A stretch of 64,000 nt of DNA from Litomosoides sigmodontis (taxonomy: Eukaryota; Nematoda; Chromadorea; Rhabditida; Onchocercidae). Of this stretch, positions 13,855-24,900 are shown in pieces. The notes beneath the pieces were generated by a model. That model was not told the DNA's origin, ran no database searches, and saw only the letters and a program-made list of their open reading frames with translations. How positions within the stretch are numbered: position 1 is the first letter of the stretch; each line of letters opens with the position of its first letter. The position numbers and the translations under genes are program-made. The stretch covers positions 8,115,001 to 8,179,000 of the forward strand of contig OY718805.1 in assembly GCA_963070105.1 (NCBI GenBank), read 5' to 3'.

Positions 13855-14410
13855 GTCTTCCTTCCTTCCTTTCTTCCTTTCTTTCTTCCTTTCTTTCTTC
13901 CTTTCTTTCTTCCTTTCTTTCTTCCTTTCTTTCTTCCTTTCTTTCTTCCTTTCTTTCTTCCTTTCTTTCTTCCTTTCTTTCTTCCTTTCTTTCTTCCTTT
14001 CTTTCTTCCTTTCTTTCTTCCTTTCTTTCTTCCTTTCTTTCTTCCTTTCTTTCTTCCTTTCTTTCTTCCTTTCTTTCTTCCTTTCTTTCTTCCTTTCTTT
14101 CTTCCTTTCTTTCTTCCTTTCTTTCTTCCTTTCTTTCTTCCTTTCTTTCTTCCTTTCTTTCTTCCTTTCTTTCTTCCTTTCTTTCTTCCTTTCTTTCTTC
14201 CTTTCTTTCTTCCTTTCTTTCTTCCTTTCTTTCTTCCTTTCTTTCTTCCTTTCTTTCTTCCTTTCTTTCTTCCTTTCTTTCTTCCTTTCTTTCTTCCTTT
14301 CTTTCTTCCTTTCTTTCTTCCTTTCTTTCTTCCTTTCTTTCTTCCTTTCTTTCTTCCTTTCTTTCTTCCTTTCTTTCTTCCTTTCTTTCTTTCTCTCTCT
14401 CTCTCTCTCT
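13855..14410. repeat. Uniform 12-bp polypyrimidine array, about 43 copies
   Basis: The plus strand is a head-to-tail array of the unit CTTCCTTTCTTT from about 13872 to 14388, preceded by CCTT units and followed by a CT run to 14410. Successive 60-base blocks are identical, so the copies show no divergence. The strand is pure pyrimidine, and its reverse complement is pure purine. Because the period is a multiple of three and lacks stops, long frames (PFFL and SFFL repeats on one strand, KEER on the other) are open; they are not genes. It lies between the two divergent phosphatase genes. Its true length may differ from the assembly. Confidence 0.97.
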
Positions 14411-17400
14411 AACTTTTGCTCTCACTCATCGATATGTGCACAAATGTAGTAGCTTTTTTTTTCGATTGGAAAAGATGCGAAAACAAAGTTAGTCCAATCG
14501 AACAGTTTTTTTGTGCTTTAAATTTAATTTCAAATAAGCAGTTAATAAAATTAGCAATAAATGCAAACTTACTGTTTGATGGTAATGAATATACTGATGC
14601 TAAAGTATGAAATAGAAAAAATTTATAACGTTTAGTTAATCTAATTGCAAGCATATTCCATCATATTCAAATCTACCAAGTCATCTAATTAATTCAGTTT
14701 TATTAAAATTTCATAGAAGTTACCGGTGGTACCAATGCTGGCTACTAGTATTAGTAGTAGCAGTAGCAGTAGCAATACTGTGTGTGTGTATTTTACTTTC
14801 CAATAAAGTACGAGAATTAATGAGTTTCCAAATTAACTAATTGAAACAATCTGCATTTTCAACGAAGAAAAGCAAAAGAAAACTTGATCATAATTAATTC
14901 AATTTAATTTTCAAATATTTATGGATGAAAATTTCAATTTGTTCATATGCGATATGTGGAAGGAATCATAAATTTACCAATTAAATATTCCATCCAGTTT
15001 CCCTCTTCATCCCATTCAATTTTTCACTCTTTGCTCATTTCATCTTCACTTGTTGATTTCATAACAAATTTCAACAAACGAGAAAAAAGTCTCCAAAAAA
15101 AAATTTATATTAAAAATTGCAAGGAAAAAAGAAATCTACGACCCATATGCTATTTAAAAATTAAAATTTCTCTTCCTATTGATTGAAGGAAATTAGTTTT
15201 CACTGAATTTCTTAACTACCACTTTTTTTGTGATCATTTCAATTTTGATATATTATTTAATATGTTACCTATTTGTATAACACGCATGTCTGATGCATTT
15301 AATAATCCAAATTCAATAAAAGATTTAAAGTTTTCATAAGAACTTATTTTGGTCAAAATTACTTTACCTTTTTTTGAATATGTTTTTCAGGTTTCATTAG
15401 CTTAAATTAAAGTTTCATAATTGATAAAAATATAATGCATGAAATTTTAGCAAACATACATTGAAATAACACTTCAGCTATGAAGCCTAAATTAATTAAT
15501 TCATTAGTTATGTCAGCATATATTCACAGAAACGAATTTACTGTCATAAGTATACTATTCTGATCGCATTAATTAATTAAATGTCAACGGTAAATATTTG
15601 GGTAATTTTGGAATATCAATTTTAATAGTTATGAAATGATTGAAAAATTTTCTACACCAATAGCAGAAGAAGGAAAAAAAAGAGGAATATAAGCAAAAAT
15701 GCTGCAGCAGTTACTGTATTAATTTTAAAATGACTAAATAATTTTTAGGGAGTAACGTTTGAATTTAAATTAAATAATTTGCTGGGATGATTTAAATGAA
15801 GCATTTCATTTCATTCAAAGTCAAATATTTCGTTTTGCTCGTTCATTTCTTTGCTCTCCTCATTTCATTACAACTAAAATTATAAATATATTAGTTACAA
15901 TCAGTATGATCAATTCAACTTTCTATTTTCTTCTTTTCCCCCTCCTTCACTTCTTCCAATCAAACAGTAATTTATTAGTTGCTATTTTTTTTTCTACAAA
16001 TTAAATTAACATGAAAAAAGTTTTAAAAGTGCAAACAAAAAAAGTGAGAAGTGAAGTGCAAAACAACAACAACAAAAGGAAGCAATTAATTTATAACCTT
16101 TTTTTTCGGAAAAATCAAAAAAAAGAGGTTAAAATTAATAAAATTCACGAATTTATAATTTTTTTTACTTAAAGAGCTACAAAGTTACAAAGCACCAAGG
16201 GAAAAAAGAGTGAAATAATTTTTAAATGAATACAAAATTGTGAAAAGGATGATAATAAATGATTTAACGACATTTTCGATACTTTCATCATTCAACAAAT
16301 ATCTTTTCTTTCCAATTCTCTTCAAATAACTTTATTTTTAACTTTTTTTTTGCTTAAATATACAAATTGTTCCATTTTAGCAATTTTTGTTTTCTTTATT
16401 TGTTTGTTTCGCTTGCTTGCTTTTCCACCTGTAGTATTTTGTTGGTAAATATTTCATTTCATAAAACATAAGTGAATTTAATTGCAAATTTTGTACTGAG
16501 GAAAAAATCAAAAAAAAAAGTTCCATTTTATTTTGTTGATTAAATCACTTCAACACCAGTGTTAATGTAGCAATGTGTTTATTTAATGAAATATAAACAT
16601 TATTTTTGAAATAGGAAAAGTTATCCTAAGTTTTCTGAATAAATCATTAAGGAAAATTAGCAGTTATATTCTACAAATTTTTCATTCTTTTTTCTGTCTT
16701 TATGAAACTGAAGATGTAACTTCGAACTGCTAAAACTCAAATAAAATAGCATTTGTGCAAATAATATTAAAAAAATATGCAGTAAAAAATTTGATTATCA
16801 AAATATGACATAAATGGAAGACGAAAAGTATCATTGCGTGTAATTTAATTATTTTACTTCGACCTTTACCTATTCATACAAAAAATTAATTTTAAATTAA
16901 ATCAATAACTGATGCGAAATTTTTTTGTTTACTTTATCAATTTTCATATGCTTCAAATTATATAAATATTTTAACAAAATATGATAATTGATAATGGTGA
17001 CAGAATATGAGTTGAGAGGGTAGGAGGGGCAAGAGGAGGAAGGTAGAATGAAAAAAAATGTGAAATGAAATATTAAATTAAATGGCACAGATATTAAATG
17101 TTACCATATCAGTAGGATTGTATTATCAATGAGGTCATCAACTTGCTCCTAACGTTTGCACTTATTTCGAATAGGACAGGACAACCTAAATTATCAGAGT
17201 TATCATTTAACTATCAATTTAGTTAAACGATTAAAAGTTAAACACACGTTTAAACAACAGTAGCAATTTATCAACAATTTGTAGAAAAAAAAATTTCGTT
17301 TCTTTTTTGACAAATATCAATTTAAATTTTGTAAAAATGATTGCTCTCATTTGCTTATTTTGAAACAATTTTTTTTCATTCACTTTCATTTCTCATTCTC

Positions 17401-17794
17401 TTCAATAACTTTTAACAATGGTATGTGCTTAAAATTATCACTAAAATTAAATTATCTATTAAGATCAATTCATTTAAATTATTGCATTTCAAACACATCG
17501 ACGAAATTATTGTGATTATGGTATGTTAATTTTTCATCATTTTTTTTTCTACGAACAATAAAGTACGCTCGCTATACTTATAACTATTACACATCATTCT
17601 TGTCATTTCAATGCTTTTCAATTAATATGATTAATGCAAAAACTAATAAATATAATATATTGCATGCAAAAATGATTGAATTTAAATTAGCAAATAAATA
17701 GGAACAAAACAAAAATTATTTTCAACATTTTTTGTAATTTTTAAGAAAAAAATTTTTGTTCAATGATTGTTTGCCATCAATCTGTCAAAAAGGT
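14411..17794. other. Spacer between divergent phosphatases
   Basis: AT-rich sequence without convincing exons. Two ATG triplets immediately followed by GTATGT donors (17418-17420 and 17518-17520) are possible one-codon start exons for phosphatase 2, in phase 0 with its first long exon. A short (AGT/AGC) serine-codon run occurs at about 14750-14775. Nothing else recognisable. Confidence 0.5.
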
Positions 17795-17925
17795 AGTAAG
17801 TGAGCAGTGAACTGCAGAAATTATCATTCATAGATAGCTTCGGGCAGTAAGCTGTGTGTAGCGAAATTATCATTTATAATAATTAGTGGTAGTAAACTGT
17901 GAACAGTAGTGAAATTAACATTGAA
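17795..17925. repeat. Three degenerate 40-45 bp tandem units before phosphatase 2
   Basis: Three imperfect units share the pattern of a GCAGTGAACTG-like core, then GAAATTATCATT, then an AT-rich spacer. They end about 45 nt before the first recognised exon of phosphatase 2, so they could lie in its promoter or its first intron. Confidence 0.55.
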
Positions 17926-17968
17926 ATTAACATCTGTAAAATACAATTTTTTTTTTTGTAATTAACAA

Positions 17969-18350
17969 ATGTTGCAGGAGTCAGTGCGAGAGGGAAGGAA
18001 ATACTTACTATACAAGGAACTTACGCCTGGAGCATTTGTTATCAATGTGATCATTGGATTAGTTATTGGTAAATCGTCTTCAAAATTAGCAAGATACGCT
18101 GATAAGCTGGTGCGGAGTGATGCAACGTTGATGAGGACGGTGGAAATTATCACTCAAAATTATCACTCTTTCCACTTTTCCCTTCTCGCACCCACTCATC
18201 AACCTCTTTTTTCGCCCATATTCACATCTCTGATAACTGCAAATATCATATCTGCAAATTCGTAGAGAATTTTGCAATTAATTACGAGAGGTGCAAAAGA
18301 GGTATTTTGCAGTGAATGAAATATTAATAATATAGTATTAGCGAGAGAGG

Positions 18351-18382
<32 letters not shown>

Positions 18383-21337
18383 TAAATTATCACTCTTTAT
18401 TATTCACTATCAAAAATATTGTATTGATAAAAATTTTTCAAAAAATTATTTCATCTAATTTTAACTTTTTTTTTCCGCTCATTTTTCATATCATTTGAAT
18501 CTTTGTATAAAGTTTTGAAAGGTGGTGAGTGAAAGTGGTGAAATTCCATTAAGACATAATTAGAGGAAATAATTATAACTTTATGAACATTTAATGTTAA
18601 AATACAAAGTTTTTAAAAATTTGAAATGAAATAATTAAAATTTTACAGGTTTATCAATAGAAATTCTCCCAAATGCTTACCTAGAGCCACATCGTCGTGG
18701 ATTCTACTGCAATGATCCAACCATTCAATTACCCTATAAATCGAGTACTATCTCAACACCAATGCTTTTCACAGCTGTTTTCCTTCTTCCATTTATTGGT
18801 GTTTGTGCTTCATTTTCATTTTGACGTTCTTTTTTTTACTTCCAAAAATTTTCAGTACAATTTTTGTAAAGTGGACGATTGGGGTGAGTTGAAACAATTG
18901 CAATAATTGATAAGGGATAAATTTGAAATTTTCTTAAAATTAAATTCATTTCACATTTTACTTTGATTTTAAATTTCCTCGCCAACTTACTATTCCCATG
19001 AATATTTGACAGAAGAAAAAAAGAAAAAAATTGAAATGCGAAATCATTTATTTCACACTTCTTTTAATTGCCCTTTTCTAGTCTAAAAATTGATCAAATT
19101 CCAACAGTTAAAAAAACCACCATAACAGTGATAAAATAATAAAAGGTGCTATCATCAATAAATTGTCAATTCTATAGCAACCATTTCATCATCGTGATGT
19201 AATGGATCGCAAAATATTCATTGATATAACTTGTTGTTAGAACGAAAGAAAAGAACTGTAGTTGTTTTCAAGTTTATGCATTATTAATAGCAATGATTAC
19301 AATAAAAGAGGAAGCGAGAGAGAAAGAGAGAGAGAGGGAGAGAGGAAAAAAGAGAGAAAGCATTGCTATTATCATTCAAATTTCTTTTGAACCGTATGAG
19401 CATTATTTCATCAACGTGATGTAGTCGTATCCAAAAAGTCTTTTCCCTATTAGTAAGTGTAATTGCTGGCAAACATCATCTGTTGTGCGAGTGTTTTTTT
19501 ATCTTTTCTAGCGAAAGAGAAAATTGGTTTGAAAAAAATAAACAATTAATTACACATTGATTGAAATGGAAAAAAATGAGTGAAAATTCTCTCTATCACT
19601 TTCAGTTGCGAATTTTTTCACTAAAAAACTAGCTAAAGTATGAAAATTTGAAAACAACACATTGAAAGAAGGAAAAGTAGAAGGGAAGCATATTGTGTAT
19701 TTTTTTAATCCTTTTTTTTTGGTCATATCATCGACATATCCAGGAATTTTTTAATTTTGATAATAGCAATGATGGTAATGGTGGAGAATTTTTTCAAAAA
19801 AAAAAAAAAATTACAGATAGTGATTACCGAAATATGTCGTTCAAATTATTGCACGGAATTATACAGCTGGAGAGGTTTTAATTTCAATCAAATAATAGTC
19901 AATTCATTTAAATATTATGGTTAGAATTTTGTACCTTTTCGTTTCATTTTCCTCGTTCTCTACTTGCACTGGCAAAAACAATAATAGTCATTGAATTTTT
20001 ATTTATAAAATTCGTCTTTTTAAATTAATTCAATAAGTTGATTGTTTACTCGTTTCCACTAATTAACATTTTTATTTTTTTGCTAATTTTCCTAGCACAA
20101 AAAAAATCCATTTTAGTTCATGAATTAATTTAATAATTTGTTTGTTTTTTTCCCTCCACTCCAGCTCTGCTCCTCCCTCCCGCCCCCGCACTCCTCCATT
20201 TCCAACCGATTTTTCCTTCTAATTAACACAATTTTAGTTTTACATAAAATACCAATGAGAAGTAAATTTTCTAGCATATCATTCGCTTGGAATTGTGCTA
20301 GCACTACTGCTAACAGTTCCAACAAAATTTATTGTCGGTGAGCTAAGACCAATCTTCCTGGATGTGTGCAATCCATTGTACGACAGTGCTTACTGTTACA
20401 ACAACACCTACATCCTCAATTACGAATGTCGTGGTAACGACTATGGTGAAACGGTGAAGGAAGCACGACTGTCATTCTTCAGTGGACATGCTTCATTAGC
20501 TATGACATCAGCAATTTTTTTCATTGTAAATTATTAATTTTAAATTAATTTTTCGCTTTTTTTTGCGAATTCACACTTTTTTTTAAAAAAAAAATTATAA
20601 CGTGGATTTTTGTTATGCTAATGTAGAAAGAAGTGTGATAGATTATTTATAGATTTATATGCAATCACGAATTCCACGTCGAGGTTTAACGATTACTGCG
20701 AAACCGCTTGTGCAACTGTTCGCTCTCGGCCTAGCGTTCTATACAGGCTACACACGGATTACTGATGGCATGCATCATTTGCATGATGTTGTTGTAGGAT
20801 ATATTGTTGGCGTTCTGCTAGGCTATATAACGGCAAGTATCACAATTTTTTTTCAATGTGAAATATTTGGTGTTCAAAAAAAACGAAGTAAGAATAGCTA
20901 TAAGTAATTCAATAAAGAATTATTAGTGAGATATAAATGTGCAATAATAATAAGTAACATTAACGATAAATAATATTAAATAAGAGTAATTCGTACTAAA
21001 TAATAATGAATAATAACAAATAATAATAAGCAATTAATAATAAGAAATGGTAGTAATTAGCGACGGATGATAACAGCTAATAATAATAATAGGGACAATA
21101 ATAAAAATTTAATAATAATAATAATGAAATTTAATAAATGTTATTATTTAACGTTTACGTAAAATTTACATGAGGGATACGCAGTAAGGAAAGATGTAGT
21201 ACAGACATGGATTGTTTCAGGCTAAATATATAGCAAGATTGAAGATTGAAGCTGATAAGATGCAACGAGGTGAAATGGAATTGCCAAAAATTGAATTTCC
21301 ACTGACACCCTCAGATGAGAATGTGCCAGTGTATTAA
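17969..21337 (+). CDS. Lipid phosphate phosphatase 2 (PAP2 family), GC-AG intron
   Basis: Second PAP2-type lipid phosphatase. Exons 17969-18068, 18649-18800, 19817-19874, 20275-20525, 20653-20832 and 21221-21337 join in phase to give 285 aa. Motifs: KFIVGELRP (aa 121-129), SGH (173-175) and TRITDGMHHLHD (221-232), so the catalytic residues are intact. EPHRRGFYCNDPTI matches the family N-terminal loop. The last intron must use a GC donor (ACG/GCAAGT), because no GT donor keeps the frame. The start is uncertain: an acceptor-like TTGCAG lies 6 nt after the ATG at 17969, so the real start may be an upstream ATG (17418 or 17518) spliced to GAG at 17977. Exon lengths mirror phosphatase 1. The 3' end faces the F-spondin gene. 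Confidence 0.88.
20921..21135 (+). repeat. Degenerate AAT-rich repeat in an intron of phosphatase 2
   Basis: Interrupted AAT/AATAAT trinucleotide sequence within the GC-AG intron. No coding content. Confidence 0.7.
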
Positions 21338-21831
21338 GCAAACATTGTTCGCACTCAATTAACCCAATTACAATCATACGATCCACGTTAATAACGTGGA
21401 TTCAGCGGATTTATTGGAGAGTGCTGTACACGGCGAAACATCTGTATGGCTTGAACTAACTCTTTCTGCTACTTTTGCAACAAATTCATCCTAATTCTCA
21501 GTTTTGTAATAGCTCTTTTAAATATTATTAAAATTAATATTACTTTTTTGGTAAGTAAAAATCTCTACTTCATACGAAAGATAAAAATGATAACATTAAG
21601 TAAATTCAAATTGATCAACTTTTTCTCAAAAAAAAAATTTTCGATTTTATTAATTTAAAAAAAGCTAAAGAGTTTTTTTTTCATAGTAAAACATAATTAT
21701 AATAGGCGCATTTTTTTGGAGCCTTTTCTCAATAATAATTCATTCGTCTTTTTTTTCTTTTCTTTTCACTATTAATTGTAATTGTAATCAATCGGTAAAG
21801 CAAAACAACAGTTGAAGTTGGTAGTTTTATC

Positions 21832-21837
21832 AATAAA
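21832..21837 (+). terminator. Poly-A signal AATAAA, phosphatase 2
   Basis: Canonical hexamer 495 nt after the stop codon. No closer canonical signal was noticed. Confidence 0.5.
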
Positions 21838-21858
21838 TAACATGCAATTAAAACATAA

Positions 21859-21864
21859 TTTATT
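21859..21864 (-). terminator. Poly-A signal AATAAA, F-spondin
   Basis: Canonical hexamer on the minus strand 61 nt past the stop codon, a normal spacing for a nematode gene. Confidence 0.65.
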
Positions 21865-21924
21865 TAAACAAAGTGAATAATAATAGTTAATGATATGGGA
21901 TATGTGTGTGGTGCAATAAGTAAG

Positions 21925-24900
21925 CTAACATTTTACATAACATGGGCGATATTCCTTTTCCGGTGCATTACACACTGAATCTTCTTCCTCATCAATATAT
22001 CGATGTGGTCGGATAATACGTCGTCGACGAATTTGTTTTCCATCGCCACATGTCACCGAACACGGTGACCACGTTGTCCATGGTTTTATATGGCAATTTT
22101 GAATTGCTATAAAATTACGGATCATTTTATTTGGAACAAAAAAAAGCCAAAAATTAAATCAATAACAAAATTTAAAAACTTCACAGTTTGTTTGAAGTAA
22201 ATTTCAATTCAAATAAATGCAAACACTGACCACATGGTCTCAGTTCACAACGTAACTCTTGTATCATACGTTCAGGGCATGAACGTCCACCATTACGTGG
22301 AAATATCTAAAAATGAAAACATATGAATTTTAGTGTATTTGAGTTAAAAATTTTTTGTTCCTATTTAATAGCTTAATAATTAGCACTTTAGCTAACTATC
22401 ATGCCATCCTTACTGATAAGAATAATACAAACTTCAATCTGTCTTGAACGTAGTCGTTTGCCTGTGCCACAGGTCGCTGAACAATTTCCCCACGGTGTCC
22501 ATTCTGAGATTACGCAATCAACTGGTGGGCCACCATCATTTACCTGATCAACACCAAATTCGTTGACTAACTGATGACCCGGTACTTAATTAATATTATT
22601 AGTATTAATTTCATTCCATGTAAACAATATTTTCTTGTTTATCTCTCTGCCCTCTTTCTCCTCCCTTTTAACATTCATTCATTCATTCATTCAATTAAAA
22701 AATTTCTAAAAAAAAGAGATTTTTTTCAACTTCACCACTCTAACATTTATTTACTCACTCACATTTGAATATTCGATGAATAAAATTAAAGACTAACCAA
22801 CTTCTCCAATTGGATTTTCGTAGTGCTCAGCACACATACGTTTACATTCTTCCTCAGTTTCGAATTGATTTCGATTACCTTTGCAACCGGTGTAGATGAA
22901 TCGTTCACAACGTTTACGCTTCGAGTTATACCAGTAACGTGGAAATGTTCCGGCACATTGTCCTTCTTGCTTATCTTCCATACATATTTCTAGGGCAATA
23001 TTTGAAATGATAAAAAATATTTTATCAAATAGTTTTGTGCACTTATATCACATTACACAACGCCAAGTGCATCCTTGCAAATAGCGAAGGATTTTTTTTT
23101 TCTGATAAAAAAAACCGCACATTATTTTAATTGTAATTTTTCTAATTAAAAATGTTTAGTTGACAAAAATTAAAAAAATTTTTGCTTAAATAAATTCGTA
23201 ATACTTAAAAAAAACAAAAAGAACCTTTTGAATGCGCGCTTAGTAGTCTTCGACAAGTTTGCAATTGACAATTTTCTTTTTCAAGTAAATTAATATTGGA
23301 ACAGCGTTCTTCATGTTCAGCATAAAAGAGCAGCCTTGTGCGAACGTGAACTCCGTCATCACATGACGCACTGCACGGTGACCATTCACTCCATGATGTT
23401 GCGCGGCAAAGTGGATCCGGTGTTACCGAGCAATCTTCACCGTTATCACCTGAAACACGTATATCTCCTGAAATGCATAATTAAATTCCAGATCTCATGC
23501 AGTTCTAATCATTTCATTTGTCATCATCATAAAGGATCAGGTAGCATTTTCCACATTTACTTTTCATTCACAAAAAAAAAATCAACAAGCATTTCACTTG
23601 AAATTTCTAAGTTTTTCTCATCCGAAATTTCAAGAAATTTAATACTAATACAGATTCGATTGATGATTCATCGCAAGTCGTTCAATCAAGTGATAATTGA
23701 TATAAAGATAAGAACATAATTTCGTGACTTAACTCTCTTTCCGAATTCAACTGCATGAAACCCTTTTTGCCTTAAAATTTTTCATTGGACAAATTCGCTG
23801 TCAAATTTTCACACTTCCAATACATACACAAAATATATTCAATTAGTTTTATTCAAAATTTTTTCCCGAAAAAAATTATTAAAACTTCAACACAATACTT
23901 CTTGTGTAGGAATGAAAAAAATACAAAGAAAAAAATGAACAGAGTTAAAACTGACCAGTACAAATATCTTTACGAATAAGCTCAACATTTGGACATGTGC
24001 TGCTGTTCGAGTTCGATTCTTTAAAAATTCTCGACCTTGACCGCACTCCATGACCACATGTTACACTACACTCTGTCCATGGTGACCAACCGCTAACAGA
24101 ACATTTCGAATTAAAAGCATCCGAATCTAAATTTTTATCACTTTTCCAGCCACATAATTTATCACACTATCAAAGTAATACATTTTTTGTAGGACATGAA
24201 ATGTGATAAGTTGGAAATGTGATAAGACAGAGTGGAAAATTTGTAACTTTCAGATATCTTTGTAATTATAAAAAAAAAAATTTTTTTTACCAACCATAAC
24301 ATTCACTAATTTCCGCATTGCAAAATTGTCGTTCGATTGTTTGACGTAAGCAGCGAAACATTTGCGCTTTTATTGGAAATACGTAGACACGCGAACGCAT
24401 ACGGATACCTTTACCACACGTTGCCGAGCATAATGACCAAGGCTCCCAATTCGTTACCATACATTCGCCTAACAATAACTATTCTAATTTCACGACGATT
24501 ACAATAACTTCGTTACAGCTATCGTCGAAACAGCTACTTAATATCATTACTTTAATCATTATCATTAAAAAATTATAATATTATTCATCAATAAAACATT
24601 GCTAATGTATGATATCAGCGTATTAAAAAAATATTTAAAAAAAATTAAAGAAAAAAGGTAAATTATTAGAAATATAATTAAAACAAATTTACATACATTT
24701 CAATATAAGTGTAAAACACTATCAGAAATTAAACTAACGACGATCTTTGTATTCCTCATCTTCACTGGTATTTGTTACATTATAAGCTTCAGTTTGATAT
24801 TCATCTATCGTTTTGCACGTCGACTTCACAACCTCTTTTCGTGTTAGCTTCAATCGAGCTAACGGTGCAATAACATCACTGTTCTCACTGTAAAATGGTG

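Larger units (their letters stand above)
21338..21924. other. Shared 3' region of convergent genes
   Basis: This is the only sequence between the stop codons of phosphatase 2 (+) and F-spondin (-). It holds one poly-A signal for each direction within 33 nt of each other (21832-21837 plus, 21859-21864 minus), so the two 3' UTRs probably meet or overlap. No further gene. Confidence 0.65.

Noticed and set aside
13774..14449. Long open frames of about 200 codons (PFFL, SFFL and KEER repeats) on both strands
   Set aside because: They arise because a stop-free 12-bp unit with a period divisible by three leaves frames open. No start context, splice sites or non-repeat coding sequence supports them.
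18854..18886. Possible 31-nt micro-exon between exons 2 and 3 of phosphatase 2
   Set aside because: It has an acceptor and a GTGAGT donor, but it would leave one extra base and put the next exon (IVITEICRS) out of frame; direct joining of 18800 to 19817 restores the family sequence.
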